A stretch of 64,000 bases of DNA from the NCBI GenBank assembly GCA_037178675.1, contig JAYMGJ010000017.1:124001-188000 (forward strand), in the 5' to 3' direction. Every line of letters begins with the position of its first letter. Position 1 is the stretch's first letter. The notes beneath the pieces are model-generated. The model made no database searches. It had not been told where the DNA came from and saw nothing but the letters and a program-made list of their open reading frames with translations. A program made the translations under genes and the position numbers. The stretch comes from Scleroderma bovista (Eukaryota; Basidiomycota; Agaricomycetes; Boletales; Sclerodermataceae). Below, one piece after another: positions 54,279 to 64,000 of the stretch.

Positions 54279-55792
54279 AAATTACCTATCCGTTATATTG
54301 CGATGGCATTCAAGTGTCACAATCCACTCGCGCATGTTCAGATCAACAACCTTACCCCAGACCATATCGCTTTCAGATTCACTCCCTGAACCGTCTTCAG
54401 ACTGGCTTTCATTTGGTGAGGTCTTTTTCTTTCATTTTTTGGGGGCTCTTTTTTGCTGAAACATGGAGCGTTCTGCCAGCAGGATGGCGCGTGCTTGAAA
54501 ACTAGGTGTCCGTCCTGCTCTCCCAGCCCATTGTGTCCATACCTCAAGTGAGGATGGCACACCAAACTGGATTACTAGCTCTATGTCCGGTATGTCTGCA
54601 CCCTAAAATTTAAGTCAATACTGGAAGCGCCTGACAGTCAAACAGATGGGTGTACCATTCCTGCCACCTCTGTCGCTATGAGGATTTTTTTCACCCATTT
54701 TTGAAGCATTTTAGCGCCTCCTTCTTCGAGTCAGGGCCACGAAGTGCATGGAAGATATCCAGGTAGGGACTACATGTCAGCGGCAAATGCTCTTCCAGAA
54801 ACCTCAAGATCTCTAGTGTTTGTTGTATTGAGTTTGTAAATATTATGGCCTTTGGAAGATCGGCAAGTCCCATGATATCCTGACCAACTAATGGAAGTAA
54901 GGCATCATAGTCACTACTGTTTTGCATCTCGATGACTGACGGTGTGATGTTTGGCCGGTCATTGCCCAGGTTGAGAACAAACATGTTGCAAGAATCGATC
55001 TGTAGCTTGTGCTGGACCTCTTTCAGGGCAGCAGGGGCCAGTGTTGCAGACATTGCAAGGATAGGTACGTTGGTAGGCACATACGAGCACAAGTCGCCTA
55101 GTTTGCCATATGCCATGCAGAAATCACCTCCCCACTGTGAGATACAGTGAGCCTTGTCAACCACAATGCCAACAAGGTCGTTACAGAAGTCTGAGGACTT
55201 CATTAGCTCATGAAAGCCTTCATGCTGAAGACACATTTTGGGCCCAATCAAAATTGCTTGGTATTTATTGTCCTTGAGGTCCTGACAAATAGTTCAGTGT
55301 GGGTGTAAGTGTAATGACTTTCTACTCACTTGTCAGAGCTTAGGGTTCCATGTCTCGCCATTGACATCAATGGCAGATATACCCATTTTCTGAAATTGGT
55401 GTCTCTATTCAAGGGTCTGTAAGTGAATAGCTAATGATCTGCATTTGGATTACCTGGTCTCATTGCAGTGCTTTCAGTGGAGAAATGATAATAATATGAC
55501 TTGCCTTGTTGTAAAGCAAAGACATTACAAAGGGAAGTGTCTTTCCAGTACCTGTACTGGCAATAACCATGCTGTTGAGCCCCAAGAGCAATGCTTCAGC
55601 CGTGTTGAGTTGCCATTCATATGGCTTATGGCCATGAAAATACTGCTGCACAAGGTCAGAGAGTTTTTGCTGTGTCTTTTGGGAGTCATATTGATGCTTT
55701 TGAGCCACTTCAGTTCGTGCCACAGCGAGACACTTGACTCCTTTCACATGATCACGTTCCGCACTTGATACAACTGATTGGACAGGGGGCAT
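54279..55792 (-). pseudogene. RecQ-like helicase pseudogene, right-arm copy
   Basis: Mirror of 31127-32640. Same Walker A, DKAH, stops and introns. Confidence 0.85.
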
Positions 55793-56208
55793 TTGTTACC
55801 CAAGAAAGTGATGGGAATCAAAGAAATGGTTGTATTCAGTACTATACTTGGCAATTCTGATATGTTTTTACCAGAACAGCGCCGTCAGAGATGGCCAGCA
55901 CCTTGTTTAACACACGTCACATATCTCACAGTTACAATGATGTAATTCTACGATTTAGCAAGTCCCACATCTGACTGACAATCACCCATTTAATATGGCC
56001 CATTCTTGCTACCTAAGAATCTATGTCTGCCAAGCATAGTTCTTTACAAGCAAGTCAGTATCAGCAGACAAACCGGCACACAGCAGGACTCACGAAGTGT
56101 CCTCAATCGATTACTGAAACCCAAGGAAGGACAAAGCCACCCTCCATATCGCACACCATTCCTCCTAATAACCAGCAAACATTGAGACATCCATATTGAG
56201 CAAACATG

Positions 56209-56634
56209 TCAGCAGAGAAGACAGAGACCCGAGGCAGTGTCCCACATGCCACGACCATCCATCAGCGTACGTGGCAGATTCTTGCATGAGAACTTGAATT
56301 GATGTGCCTTGGCACATTTGATGTAACGAAAACCATGCTCTTCATACTTTTGCAGGGCATTAAAAGTGTTACAGCCACAGCGACCCATATACAAGGGACC
56401 AGGATTGACCATTGAAAGGCCACGGAATGTGAGCACTGGGTAAGCACAGAAAATGCAATCAGGGGATATGAAATTCATCACTGCAGTACTGTGGAATTGA
56501 AAAACAGGAGGCAGACCAGCAAACATTTTGCACACGATGATGTCAATGTTGTGATTGCCGTTGGATAGAGAGACAATGGTGCTGATTTGGGAGTACGTGT
56601 AAAGTGAGTTATCAATTCTTCCTTGGTGGACCAC
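56209..56634 (-). CDS. Conserved mushroom hypothetical fragment, right-arm copy
   Basis: Identical in translation to 30285-30710. Confidence 0.4.
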   Translation of the reverse strand: MVHQGRIDNSLYTYSQISTIVSLSNGNHNIDIIVCKMFAGLPPVFQFHSTAVMNFISPDCIFCAYPVLTFRGLSMVNPGPLYMGRCGCNTFNALQKYEEHGFRYIKCAKAHQFKFSCKNLPRTLMDGRGMWDTASGLCLLC

Positions 56635-57740
56635 ATGATATCCTTGTTATTCATGAGGGTGATGAGGTGGTGCATATGGCTGTGCAGTGTGTAGTAGAGG
56701 TTGAGGTCTGTAGGGGACAAACTGTCTAGCATCATCAGTAGAGCCAAAGAGCATCAAGGGAAAACTACCAATGAACCTTTTGGGGGACTCAACATCATCC
56801 TCATAGGCAACTTCCACCAGTTTCTGCCAGTGGCAGCCAAACCCACTGCTCCACTTTACTGCCCCTGTGACACAGAAAAAGATAGTGACATCGACATGTT
56901 GGGAAGGAAATTGTACAAACAATTTGACCAGGTGGTCTGGCTGAAGACACAGGTCCACATGACTGATTCGGAATGGTTGGACTTGCTACAGCATGTGTGA
57001 TATGGCAGCTGCACAGAAGTGCATCTCAGCATGCTCTGCAAACTTGTGCTCACACACAAAGGCTGTCCTACTACAGATTTTGGATCCCCACTGTGGAGTG
57101 AAGCACTTTTGATTACACCGAGACATGCAGTATGAATGAAATGAAATTCCATGACTGTCAAAGCATGCTGCATTGCATGGGGCATAATGCTTATCAAATG
57201 TCCTGCATTTGACACCATTCAAGGGCAAAAACTAACGTTGGAAGAGAAGTTTGCTGTAGCAGCTAAACCTAAGTCTGGGCGGGGCAGAAATCAATGTGAA
57301 CGTGCAGGACTTGCAGACAAAGTGGAAATCACCATAGGCATGGAAGTCATGGTGACGTTCAACATCTCCACAGATCTTGATGTCGCCAATGGTGCGCATG
57401 GACACATAATGGATATCATTCTCGATCCTCAAGAAGAACTCAGTAATATCCCTTCAAACACCATTGAATTGCAATACCCACCCATCTATGTTCACGTGGC
57501 AATGATATGCACCAAAGCTGTAGTGCTTCAAAGTTTGGCCACTGGAGTGTTACCAATCACACCTCTCGCAAAGACCTTTAGTGTGGTCACAGCCAGTGGC
57601 AATAAAATCACAGTCACCAGGGAACAACTTCCTGTGGCTCCTGCATACGCTTTCACTGACTATCATTCCCAGGTACAGACAATTGAACACTGTATAGTTG
57701 ACCTTGGCACACCTCCAACTGGCAAATTGACTCCTTTCAA

Positions 57741-59249
57741 TGTTAGAATTCGTGGGCTGGGATGATCGGGGTGACCATGATGGGTGGATGGGTGCAAACC
57801 AAGTCCAAACGTGATGAATATACAGGGTATGACTACGAACTATTTATCTTGTAGGTAGAACAGCTAATACATCAAAACTAATAACTGTAACTAGTCTTGT
57901 AAGTTTGCCACATAGCAGCCATATATTCTGACACTCTCCTGCAAACAAAACAAGACAGTAAGTAATACGAAACAAACAGGGAGACAAGAAGAAAAGGAGA
58001 AAATGTCCCGCGACTTCACCAAGACTGCTCTTCTTCTTCGAAGATGGTGGCAGCAGTGCCCTTCTCTTCCACTTTCCGTTTTGGGCAATTGATCTGGTAA
58101 TGACCTTTTTCTCCACAGTGGGAACAGGTGATCTGCTCAAGTGGGTGGCGTGGCTTCAAAGTGATAGTGGTGACAGCAAGGGCAACAGGGTCAGGGCTCA
58201 TTACTGGATGGGCAGCGCACTGACATGATTCTTCATTTAGTAAACGTGCCTTGACAACCTCAAGTGAAATGGATGGGTTATCAGCAGTAGTACCATTGGC
58301 AATGGCAGCGTCGAGGGAGATAATGAATGGGTCATAGGATGGAGGGAGGCCTTGAGTAAGGACGAGTATCTTGTCCTCATCTGTAGCGATATATCTGACT
58401 TCTTTCAGGCAGAACATGGCTTGCTGGACATCAGTTATCCAACTGCCCATCGATTGGTCAGCATGCTTAGTCATCATGTTAAACCTTTGATGAAAGGTCA
58501 TGTGCGTGGCGAAGCCCTGGGCATGGTGCATGTGCTGGAGCTCTTCCCAGAGGACATGGGGGTTGGTGGAGTGTGTGTGTGGCAGCTGCAACGGTTCGAG
58601 GCAGAGGATGATCTCAGCATGAGCTTCAGCTTGGCAGCGCTCAAATGCTTTGACAGCTTTCGAATTGGGGGAGCCGAGTGGGTGAGTCTCTGATCCCTCA
58701 ACAACTTTCCATAGACCTTTCTTAATCAAGGTAGATCGCATATACAACGACCATTCCGCATAGTTAGATTCATTCAAATTCGCGAAATGCAGTGACGAGT
58801 CTGGCATGGCATGAGATCTGTGGCTGTGACATGTGACACATGACAACAATGGTGATTTGGCCGCAACAGACAACAGCGGGGGTTTGACAGGGGAAACGGT
58901 ACGGAGACAATGACAATGATTTGTCTTCAGCCCCAAATGGCAGTTACAATGGCAAGAGAACAACGGTATGATGATGATACAATGGCGAGAACGGACAATG
59001 ACAGGGGGTCAATAGCTGCAAGACAACATGCACAACAACGAAGAGTATCACATTTGTGTTAGAATTCATGGGCTGGGACGATCGGGGTGACCACGATGGG
59101 TGGATGGGTGCGAACCAGGTCCAAATGTGATGAATATACAGGGTATGACTACGAACTATTTATCTTGTAGGTAGAACAGCTAATATATCAAAACTAATAA
59201 CTGTAACTAGTCTTGTAAGTTTGCCATGTAGCAGCCATATATTCTGACA
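57741..59249 (-). mobile_element. Gag-only LTR element, right-arm copy
   Basis: Mirror of 27670-29178, gag at 58016-58807. One substitution in the leader (58902 against 28017) is visible; gag translations are identical. Confidence 0.9.
58016..58807 (-). CDS. gag: Copia-type Gag of the gag-only element, right-arm copy
   Basis: Same protein as 28112-28903, with the CCHC knuckle intact. Confidence 0.88.
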   Translation of the reverse strand: MPDSSLHFANLNESNYAEWSLYMRSTLIKKGLWKVVEGSETHPLGSPNSKAVKAFERCQAEAHAEIILCLEPLQLPHTHSTNPHVLWEELQHMHHAQGFATHMTFHQRFNMMTKHADQSMGSWITDVQQAMFCLKEVRYIATDEDKILVLTQGLPPSYDPFIISLDAAIANGTTADNPSISLEVVKARLLNEESCQCAAHPVMSPDPVALAVTTITLKPRHPLEQITCSHCGEKGHYQINCPKRKVEEKGTAATIFEEEEQSW

Positions 59250-59552
59250 TTCAACGCATACATAGCCTTATCTTGAAGTCATGGAAGAAACAGCATTCGC
59301 CTTTTGCACAATTTTGATGAACATTTGTTTACCCGCCATCCTAGCAAATACTTACGGTTGGAAGATGAATGACTTGGCATACTTGATTGTAGAACAAAAG
59401 AGATGTGGACTTCATCTAGGAATGCACATATGTAATATACAAAGACACACCATCTTAGTAAATACTTATGGTTACAAGATGAACAACTTGGCATACTCGA
59501 TGGTAAAACAAAAGAGACATGGATATCATAGGCCCCCTGAAGCTCCCTCATA

Positions 59553-61133
59553 TGTTCGGCCCCTCCAACCCCCCTGGATGACCCTCAAATCTGCAATATT
59601 TAGGGGGTCAAATCTGCAATTTAGGCCAAACATGACACATGTCACAGTATGACTAAGCAAGAATGTGTGACAATTTTGGTTATGTAATAGGGGTACTGCA
59701 TTATTTTATGTCCGTGTCCTTTGGTGAGTACCACCACCACCGCTACCCCTCACGCTTCTGATGACAACAACAATACGCACACAGCTAGTAACTGCTAGAC
59801 TGTGACATGATGCAGACAACAGGTGTGGCGAACTCTGATCTCTCTACCTCCCTTTCATGGTAAATGCCAAGGCAGGATGACGATGACAGCAGTGTGTGCA
59901 TGCCAGCACAACAATGTTGAGGCATCCATGGCAAATTCCATGGCAAGACGACAATAACAATAACGACGACGGCAATGTGTCCATGCCAGTACAACAAAGA
60001 CAACAACGTGCATGGCAAATGCCAAGGCAAGACAGCGACAACGACAACCAGCACCCACAGCGCAGACACGGCCACATGAATGACGACGATGACAACAACA
60101 ACAACAGCAGCACGTCCACACCAGATTGATGAAGACGACGATGACAAGACACATATGGCAAATGCCACCACAACATGTCAACAACAACAATGTGTGGTGA
60201 AGGTGACGAGTGACGCCAACTGTCACCATCATCTCCACCTCAACTACCTAGACCACCACCACCATGAATGGCGGTCACACCTGGCCACCACCCCCACCAC
60301 ATCGACCACTACCACCTCCATGAATGGTGATGTCACCAACTGTCACCACCGTCGCTATGTCGACCACCACCACCATTCACCATCTCCCACCTCAACCACC
60401 ATGACCAACACGGCAGCGTGTCCACATCAGCACGACAAAGACGACATGTCAAGACACCTATGGCAAATGCCAAGGCGAGACAACAACAGCAGCGGGTCCA
60501 CGCCAACATCATGAAGACAATGATGACGATGACGACGGCAACACGTCCACACCAGCACGATGACAGCAGTGGGTCCACACCAACATAACAAAGACAACAA
60601 CAACAATGAGACACCCATGGCAAATGCCACAGTGAGACAATGACAACAACGGCAACACGTCCACACCAGCACAACAAAGACGTCAATGTCAAGACGCCCA
60701 TGGCAAATGTCAAGGCAAGACGACAATGACGACAGCAGTGTGTACATGCCAGGACAACAACAACAACAATGGCAGCGCATGCAGGATGACGACAACAGAG
60801 TAATTCTTATCATCAATTAACTATATACTTGTACAAGACTAGATCCCCTCCATGTAATATATGTAATGTTTACCCATGCCACTGCCTAGTAATACATAAA
60901 GCCATGCTGCTCAGGATCTGATGCATTGGTGATGCTGTCTGCGATCTTGCTGTCCATCTATTTTTGTACAGACCAGTTGACAGACCCTGACTTGCCCAAA
61001 AATTGGCTGTGGAATCCACAATCCAGGGCCAAACATCAGCCTATTTTGTCAACATCTCGACCTCAAATCCGCAATTTTGGGCCGAAGATTTTGCACTTTT
61101 GGGGCCTCGAATCTGCAACTTTTGGGCCGAACA
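59553..61133. mobile_element. TA-flanked TIR element with minisatellite, right-arm copy
   Basis: Mirror of 25838-27366, 52 bp longer. TIRs and TA flanks are present (59551-59552 TA, then TGTTCGGCCC). Confidence 0.45.
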
Positions 61134-61140
61134 TAAGGAA

Positions 61141-61327
61141 TATAGAAAGGTGGTGGTCTGCACAGGGAAGGTCTAGCCTGAAAGAAGGGAGAAGGAGAAC
61201 TGTAGTGTAACCTCAGTAGTCTGGCAAGCTACTGAGGGAACTATGGTAATAGACTCTACTGTATAGTGCGCTTTATGCTTATGTAAGTAAGTAAACAAAC
61301 CATAACAGTCTGTTTATAACTCCAACA
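61141..61327. repeat. Solo LTR-like element TGTTGGA..TCTATA, right-arm copy
   Basis: Mirror of 25644-25830, including its flanking duplication (AGGAA on this strand). Confidence 0.8.
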
Positions 61328-61565
61328 AGGAATGCATCGGAGCTTGGATTCTCAGCCACTGTGGAGATTCAAAAAAAACTCAACGGATTTCCAGTTGCAG
61401 TGACCTTGTTAAACAAGGTCACTCTATTTTTACACCCAGAGATCACGTGTTGCTGAATGCGTGACACATGGGGGGTTCATTGGACAAACTGCACCAGACG
61501 TTATGGGGACGTTTCCGTCAAATGAATTTGAATGTCCGACCGGAAGTCCCCACAACGACTGGGAA

Positions 61566-62218
61566 CAAGACTAGAATCCCCAAATGTCCAGTTCCGAGAC
61601 TACATTCTCACATTGCAATTGGCTTGAACACATTTCAGTTCCACATTGGAACTGTGATTTGGATGGATGAATGTCCAATCATGTCCAGACAGTCGACATA
61701 GTAGGTACATATGATTTTATACGTGCCCAGACTTACTTAACCATGGAAGAACTTCTGCACCACCTTGGTTCTGACCTACTAGGAGGCAACTGAACCTTAC
61801 CAGAACTGTACGGTGAGAATCATGAAACCTTTTGTTAGTCCCCACGAATGGCAGGAAGTATGTGCAGGAAGCGAGAAACCTTCATGTTCAATGAGGGCCA
61901 TCCGTCTAGAGGACCATGATCCCTATCTATCAGTCATACAAGGCTGTGGCACCAGCCTATCAGAAAGAGGAAACATGTAAAGGGGCTGCACCTCTGAGTT
62001 TTCTTTAGGCTGGAATAGACAGCGCTGATTTGAACAATGTGATCATTCAATTGCATTGTGCATTTTGATTGTTCGTCCCCCCACTGTTCTCCCTTCTGAT
62101 TGCAGCAGTCACCGGCCACTTCAGCTGCCAAGAAAAATGATTGAACATGTCATTTTCTCATGCCTGCCATGTTTCCCTGGTGAGTTGTAACACAATATAT
62201 GCATTTACATATGCATTT
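61566..62218. other. Unassigned spacer outside the right arm
   Basis: No gene or repeat recognised. Short open frames lack family resemblance. Confidence 0.4.
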
Positions 62219-62467
62219 TGTTAGATGGCTCGTGCAGGGAACTAGCTAGCTCAGAGGCAACTCAGTGATTCATCTTGGAACACTAGATATAACTAACCTA
62301 GCTCAGAGGCAACTTAGTAGGTAGGTTAGTACTAAATAAAAGAGTGTGTAACAGTATCTTACCTCAGTGATTCATCTTGGAACACTGAGGTGAAAGGAAT
62401 CCTCGAATGGAAGAAAATAGTCTGTGCTTATGTAAGGATGCTCGTCGCACCAATAAGGAAACTATCA
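62219..62467 (-). repeat. LTR related to the terminal Copia, reversed
   Basis: Reverse complement similar to 63284-63477: both LTRs share TTTCCTTAT.., CCTCAGTG and GAGCCATCTAACA. It is longer because a CAGTGATTCATCTTGGAACAC / CTCAGAGGCAACT block is repeated. No primer site follows it and I see no 5-bp duplication, so it is a solo or truncated copy. Confidence 0.65.
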
Positions 62468-62540
62468 GTAAGTACCAAAGAATGGTAGTGATCAAGTAGG
62501 GATTTTAACAATGCATCCCTGCATGTGGGGTGTTGTCCAT

Positions 62541-62548
62541 TATATAAA
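62541..62548 (+). promoter_or_regulatory. TATA-like box upstream of the putative gene
   Basis: TATATAAA about 66 bp before the ATG at 62614. The spacing suits a fungal promoter. Confidence 0.4.
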
Positions 62549-62613
62549 GAGGCAGGTGGACCCTCAGATAGGCTCACTAACACTGTCCCCTCTCCAAACT
62601 TGCAGTTCTTATC

Positions 62614-63190
62614 ATGTCTATTAAACCTGGCAAATACAAGATCCATCCTTCCTACGACTACACCAAGATCATTAGTGTCAAGCCTACCACAGACTATACT
62701 AAGCCAGTTGTTGTTGACTCCCATTTCCCTGTGAAAGCTAGTATTGTGAGTTGAGTACTCTGCCCTCTTCCACTACAGTAACTTACGATGATAGTGGAGC
62801 ATGGAAGAAGGGCCGGAGCTGGATCTCTACCTTCTATCTGTCGGAGGGGACACTGCCTATGATGGAGGTGGTAAGGTGGTCACTTCATATATCCAGCCCA
62901 TCTTTTGGAGAATCGTGCAGCATGGTCACCCATGGGGATTCAAGCAAGTCAACTTTCCCAATTTACTTGTGACCTGCCATTTGACCGTCCCATCATGTAC
63001 ATAGGATCTTGAGAGCTGATGTAGATGAGGGCTGGTACCTTGAAAACACCCACCCCTTGGAACAGGTATGTCTGACAATTGTCAATTCAAATGACATATT
63101 GATGAAATCCATTAGGTCAAGGTGAAGGAGGTGTCTTCTGGCCCTAGGGTAGGAGGGTTTCTCTTCACTTTTGAGTGGATCAGTGATTGA
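62614..63190 (+). CDS. Putative small cellular gene, possibly beta-trefoil-like, may be broken
   Basis: Exon 1 begins MSIKPGKYKIHPSYDYTKI. This N-terminus recalls small mushroom beta-trefoil proteins (lectin/mycocypin type), but only loosely. A GTGAGT..CTACAG intron-like segment (about 62746-62779) follows. The middle (about 62800-63000) has a frame with VTSYIQPIFWRIVQHGH. The end is VDEGWYLENTHPLEQ, a 50-nt intron (GTATGT..ATTAG, about 63066-63115), then VKVKEVSS and FTFEWISD-stop (63188-63190). The join between the middle frame and the WYLENTH frame is unclear: either one more intron or a frameshift. It has a TATA box and short introns and is not a transposon gene I know. Family assignment is weak. 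Confidence 0.4.
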
Positions 63191-63283
63191 GAGGGGATGC
63201 TTAACTGAAATTATATGTTTGCAGAAAAGCTCGTAGTAACTGTTGAAAGACCTACTTCATCACTACCATTCTCTAGGCTTTAC

Positions 63284-64000
63284 TGTTAGTTTCCTTATTT
63301 GTGCGACAAGTATCCTTACGTAAGCACGGAGTATTTTTCATCCGCTCGAGGACTCTTTTCACCTCAGTGTTCCACACCAGACACTGAGGTAAGACATCTA
63401 GTCACACTTTCATTTACTTAGTACTAACTTACTTAGTTTACCTCTGAGCTAGTTCCCTGTGCACGAGCCATCTAACAAAAGGTTATGAGCCCCGTTGGCC
63501 TACAAAACTAGACAAGCAACAATACTACTTGTGCTATCAAGACTACTACTCCTACTCGCAAGATGTCTACTCCACCCTCCGCTTCAACGGCCAGAAAAAT
63601 GAAAACTTCAACTGTAGCCTCGACAGCATCAGTCAAGTCCGCAGATACAAGTTGTTTATACGATGTACCATCACTCGAAGACGATGGAACAAATTACCAG
63701 ATGTGGAAATTTCGTGTCCACATGGTGTTAGAGGTCTATGGAAAGTCATCACTGGAGACGAAGCCCAACCGGACGAAGTAACTCATCCAGTTGAACACGA
63801 AGATTGGCTCTCGAGAGACCGAGAAGCCCTCATGCAGGTCACTCTTACTCTAAAGGACGAACCCCTTAGTGGTGTACTGTACACGACAACGTCCGCAGAT
63901 GCCTGGAAAAAGCTGAGTGAGCGCTACGAGGGGAAAGGAAAACAATCTATTGCCTGCCTTATAAGCAAGCTCTTCCGAAATACGCTCTTGGATGATGAAT
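63284..64000 (+). mobile_element. Copia element, 5' end only (runs off the window)
   Basis: LTR 63284-63477 (TGTTAG..ATCTAACA), then a tRNA-Met anticodon-arm primer site GGTTATGAGCCC (63481-63492), then gag from 63563. Confidence 0.75.
63563..64000 (+). pseudogene. gag: Copia Gag, N-terminal part with a frameshift
   Basis: ATG 63563 (MSTPPSASTARKMKTS). The gag fold begins at LYDVPSLEDDGTNYQMWKFRV. Near 63725-63735 the protein-like sequence moves to another frame (RGLWKVITGDEAQPDEV, WKKLSERYEGKGKQ) and continues to the window end. It resembles DUF4219/UBN2-type Copia gags and is truncated by the window. Confidence 0.75.

Larger units (their letters stand above)
56701..59372 (+). pseudogene. 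PIF1-type helicase C-terminal half, right-arm copy
   Basis: Mirror of 27547-30218, interrupted by the gag-only element at TTCAA (57736-57740 and 59250-59254). Confidence 0.85.
50007..61565 (-). repeat. Right arm of the ~11.5-kb inverted duplication
   Basis: Reverse complement of 25406-36912 with the differences listed there. It carries the 52-bp unit absent from the left arm (about 60090-60141). Confidence 0.95.

Noticed and set aside
1..64000. tRNA, rRNA, CRISPR arrays, riboswitches, bacterial promoters
   Set aside because: None seen. Direct repeats present are LTRs or minisatellites, and the tRNA-Met-like 12-mers are primer sites, not tRNA genes.

Overview
The window looks like a transposon graveyard from a mushroom-forming basidiomycete (Agaricomycete type). 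Evidence: spliceosomal introns of about 49-60 nt with GT..AG ends, a KDZ-superfamily transposase with its mushroom-typical companion genes, chromodomain Gypsy and Copia elements with 5-bp target duplications, and LINEs with terminal RNase H. I see no bacterial operons, rRNA, tRNA genes or CRISPR. Almost no ordinary cellular gene is present; one possible small gene lies at 62.6-63.2 kb.

Region 1 (0.1-24.2 kb) is one large KDZ-type DNA transposon with similar sequences in inverted orientation at its ends (121-960 and about 23600-24181). It carries three minus-strand genes: the KDZ transposase and two companion genes (B and A). A chromodomain Gypsy element (3574-11744) has split gene B. A 7-kb LINE (13174-20204, 14-bp target duplication) has split the transposase. 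The Gypsy has a textbook -1 frameshift site between gag and pol, and an antisense spliced gene with a Zn2Cys6-like cluster.

Region 2 (24.2-25.4 kb) holds nothing I can assign. Region 3 is a very large inverted duplication: 25406 to about 36912 and about 50007 to 61565 are nearly identical in opposite orientation, about 11.5 kb per arm. Each arm holds a solo LTR, a TA-flanked terminal-inverted-repeat element filled with a minisatellite, a PIF1-type helicase fragment split by a 1.5-kb gag-only LTR element, a small conserved ORF, a RecQ-like helicase pseudogene, and a pogo-type transposon. The two arms share the same in-frame stop in the pogo transposase, so at least some decay came before the duplication.

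The spacer (36.9-50.0 kb) is the rest of a second LINE, interrupted by a Copia element (40083-48742, 288-bp LTRs, AAGTC duplications). The Copia itself holds a 2.3-kb insertion and a solo LTR. Region 4 (61.6-64.0 kb) contains a reversed LTR, the possible small gene, and the start of another Copia element that runs off the window.

Most internal stops in the elements are TGA, often where the family has arginine. This fits CGA-to-TGA decay by cytosine deamination, but I could not compute substitution statistics.
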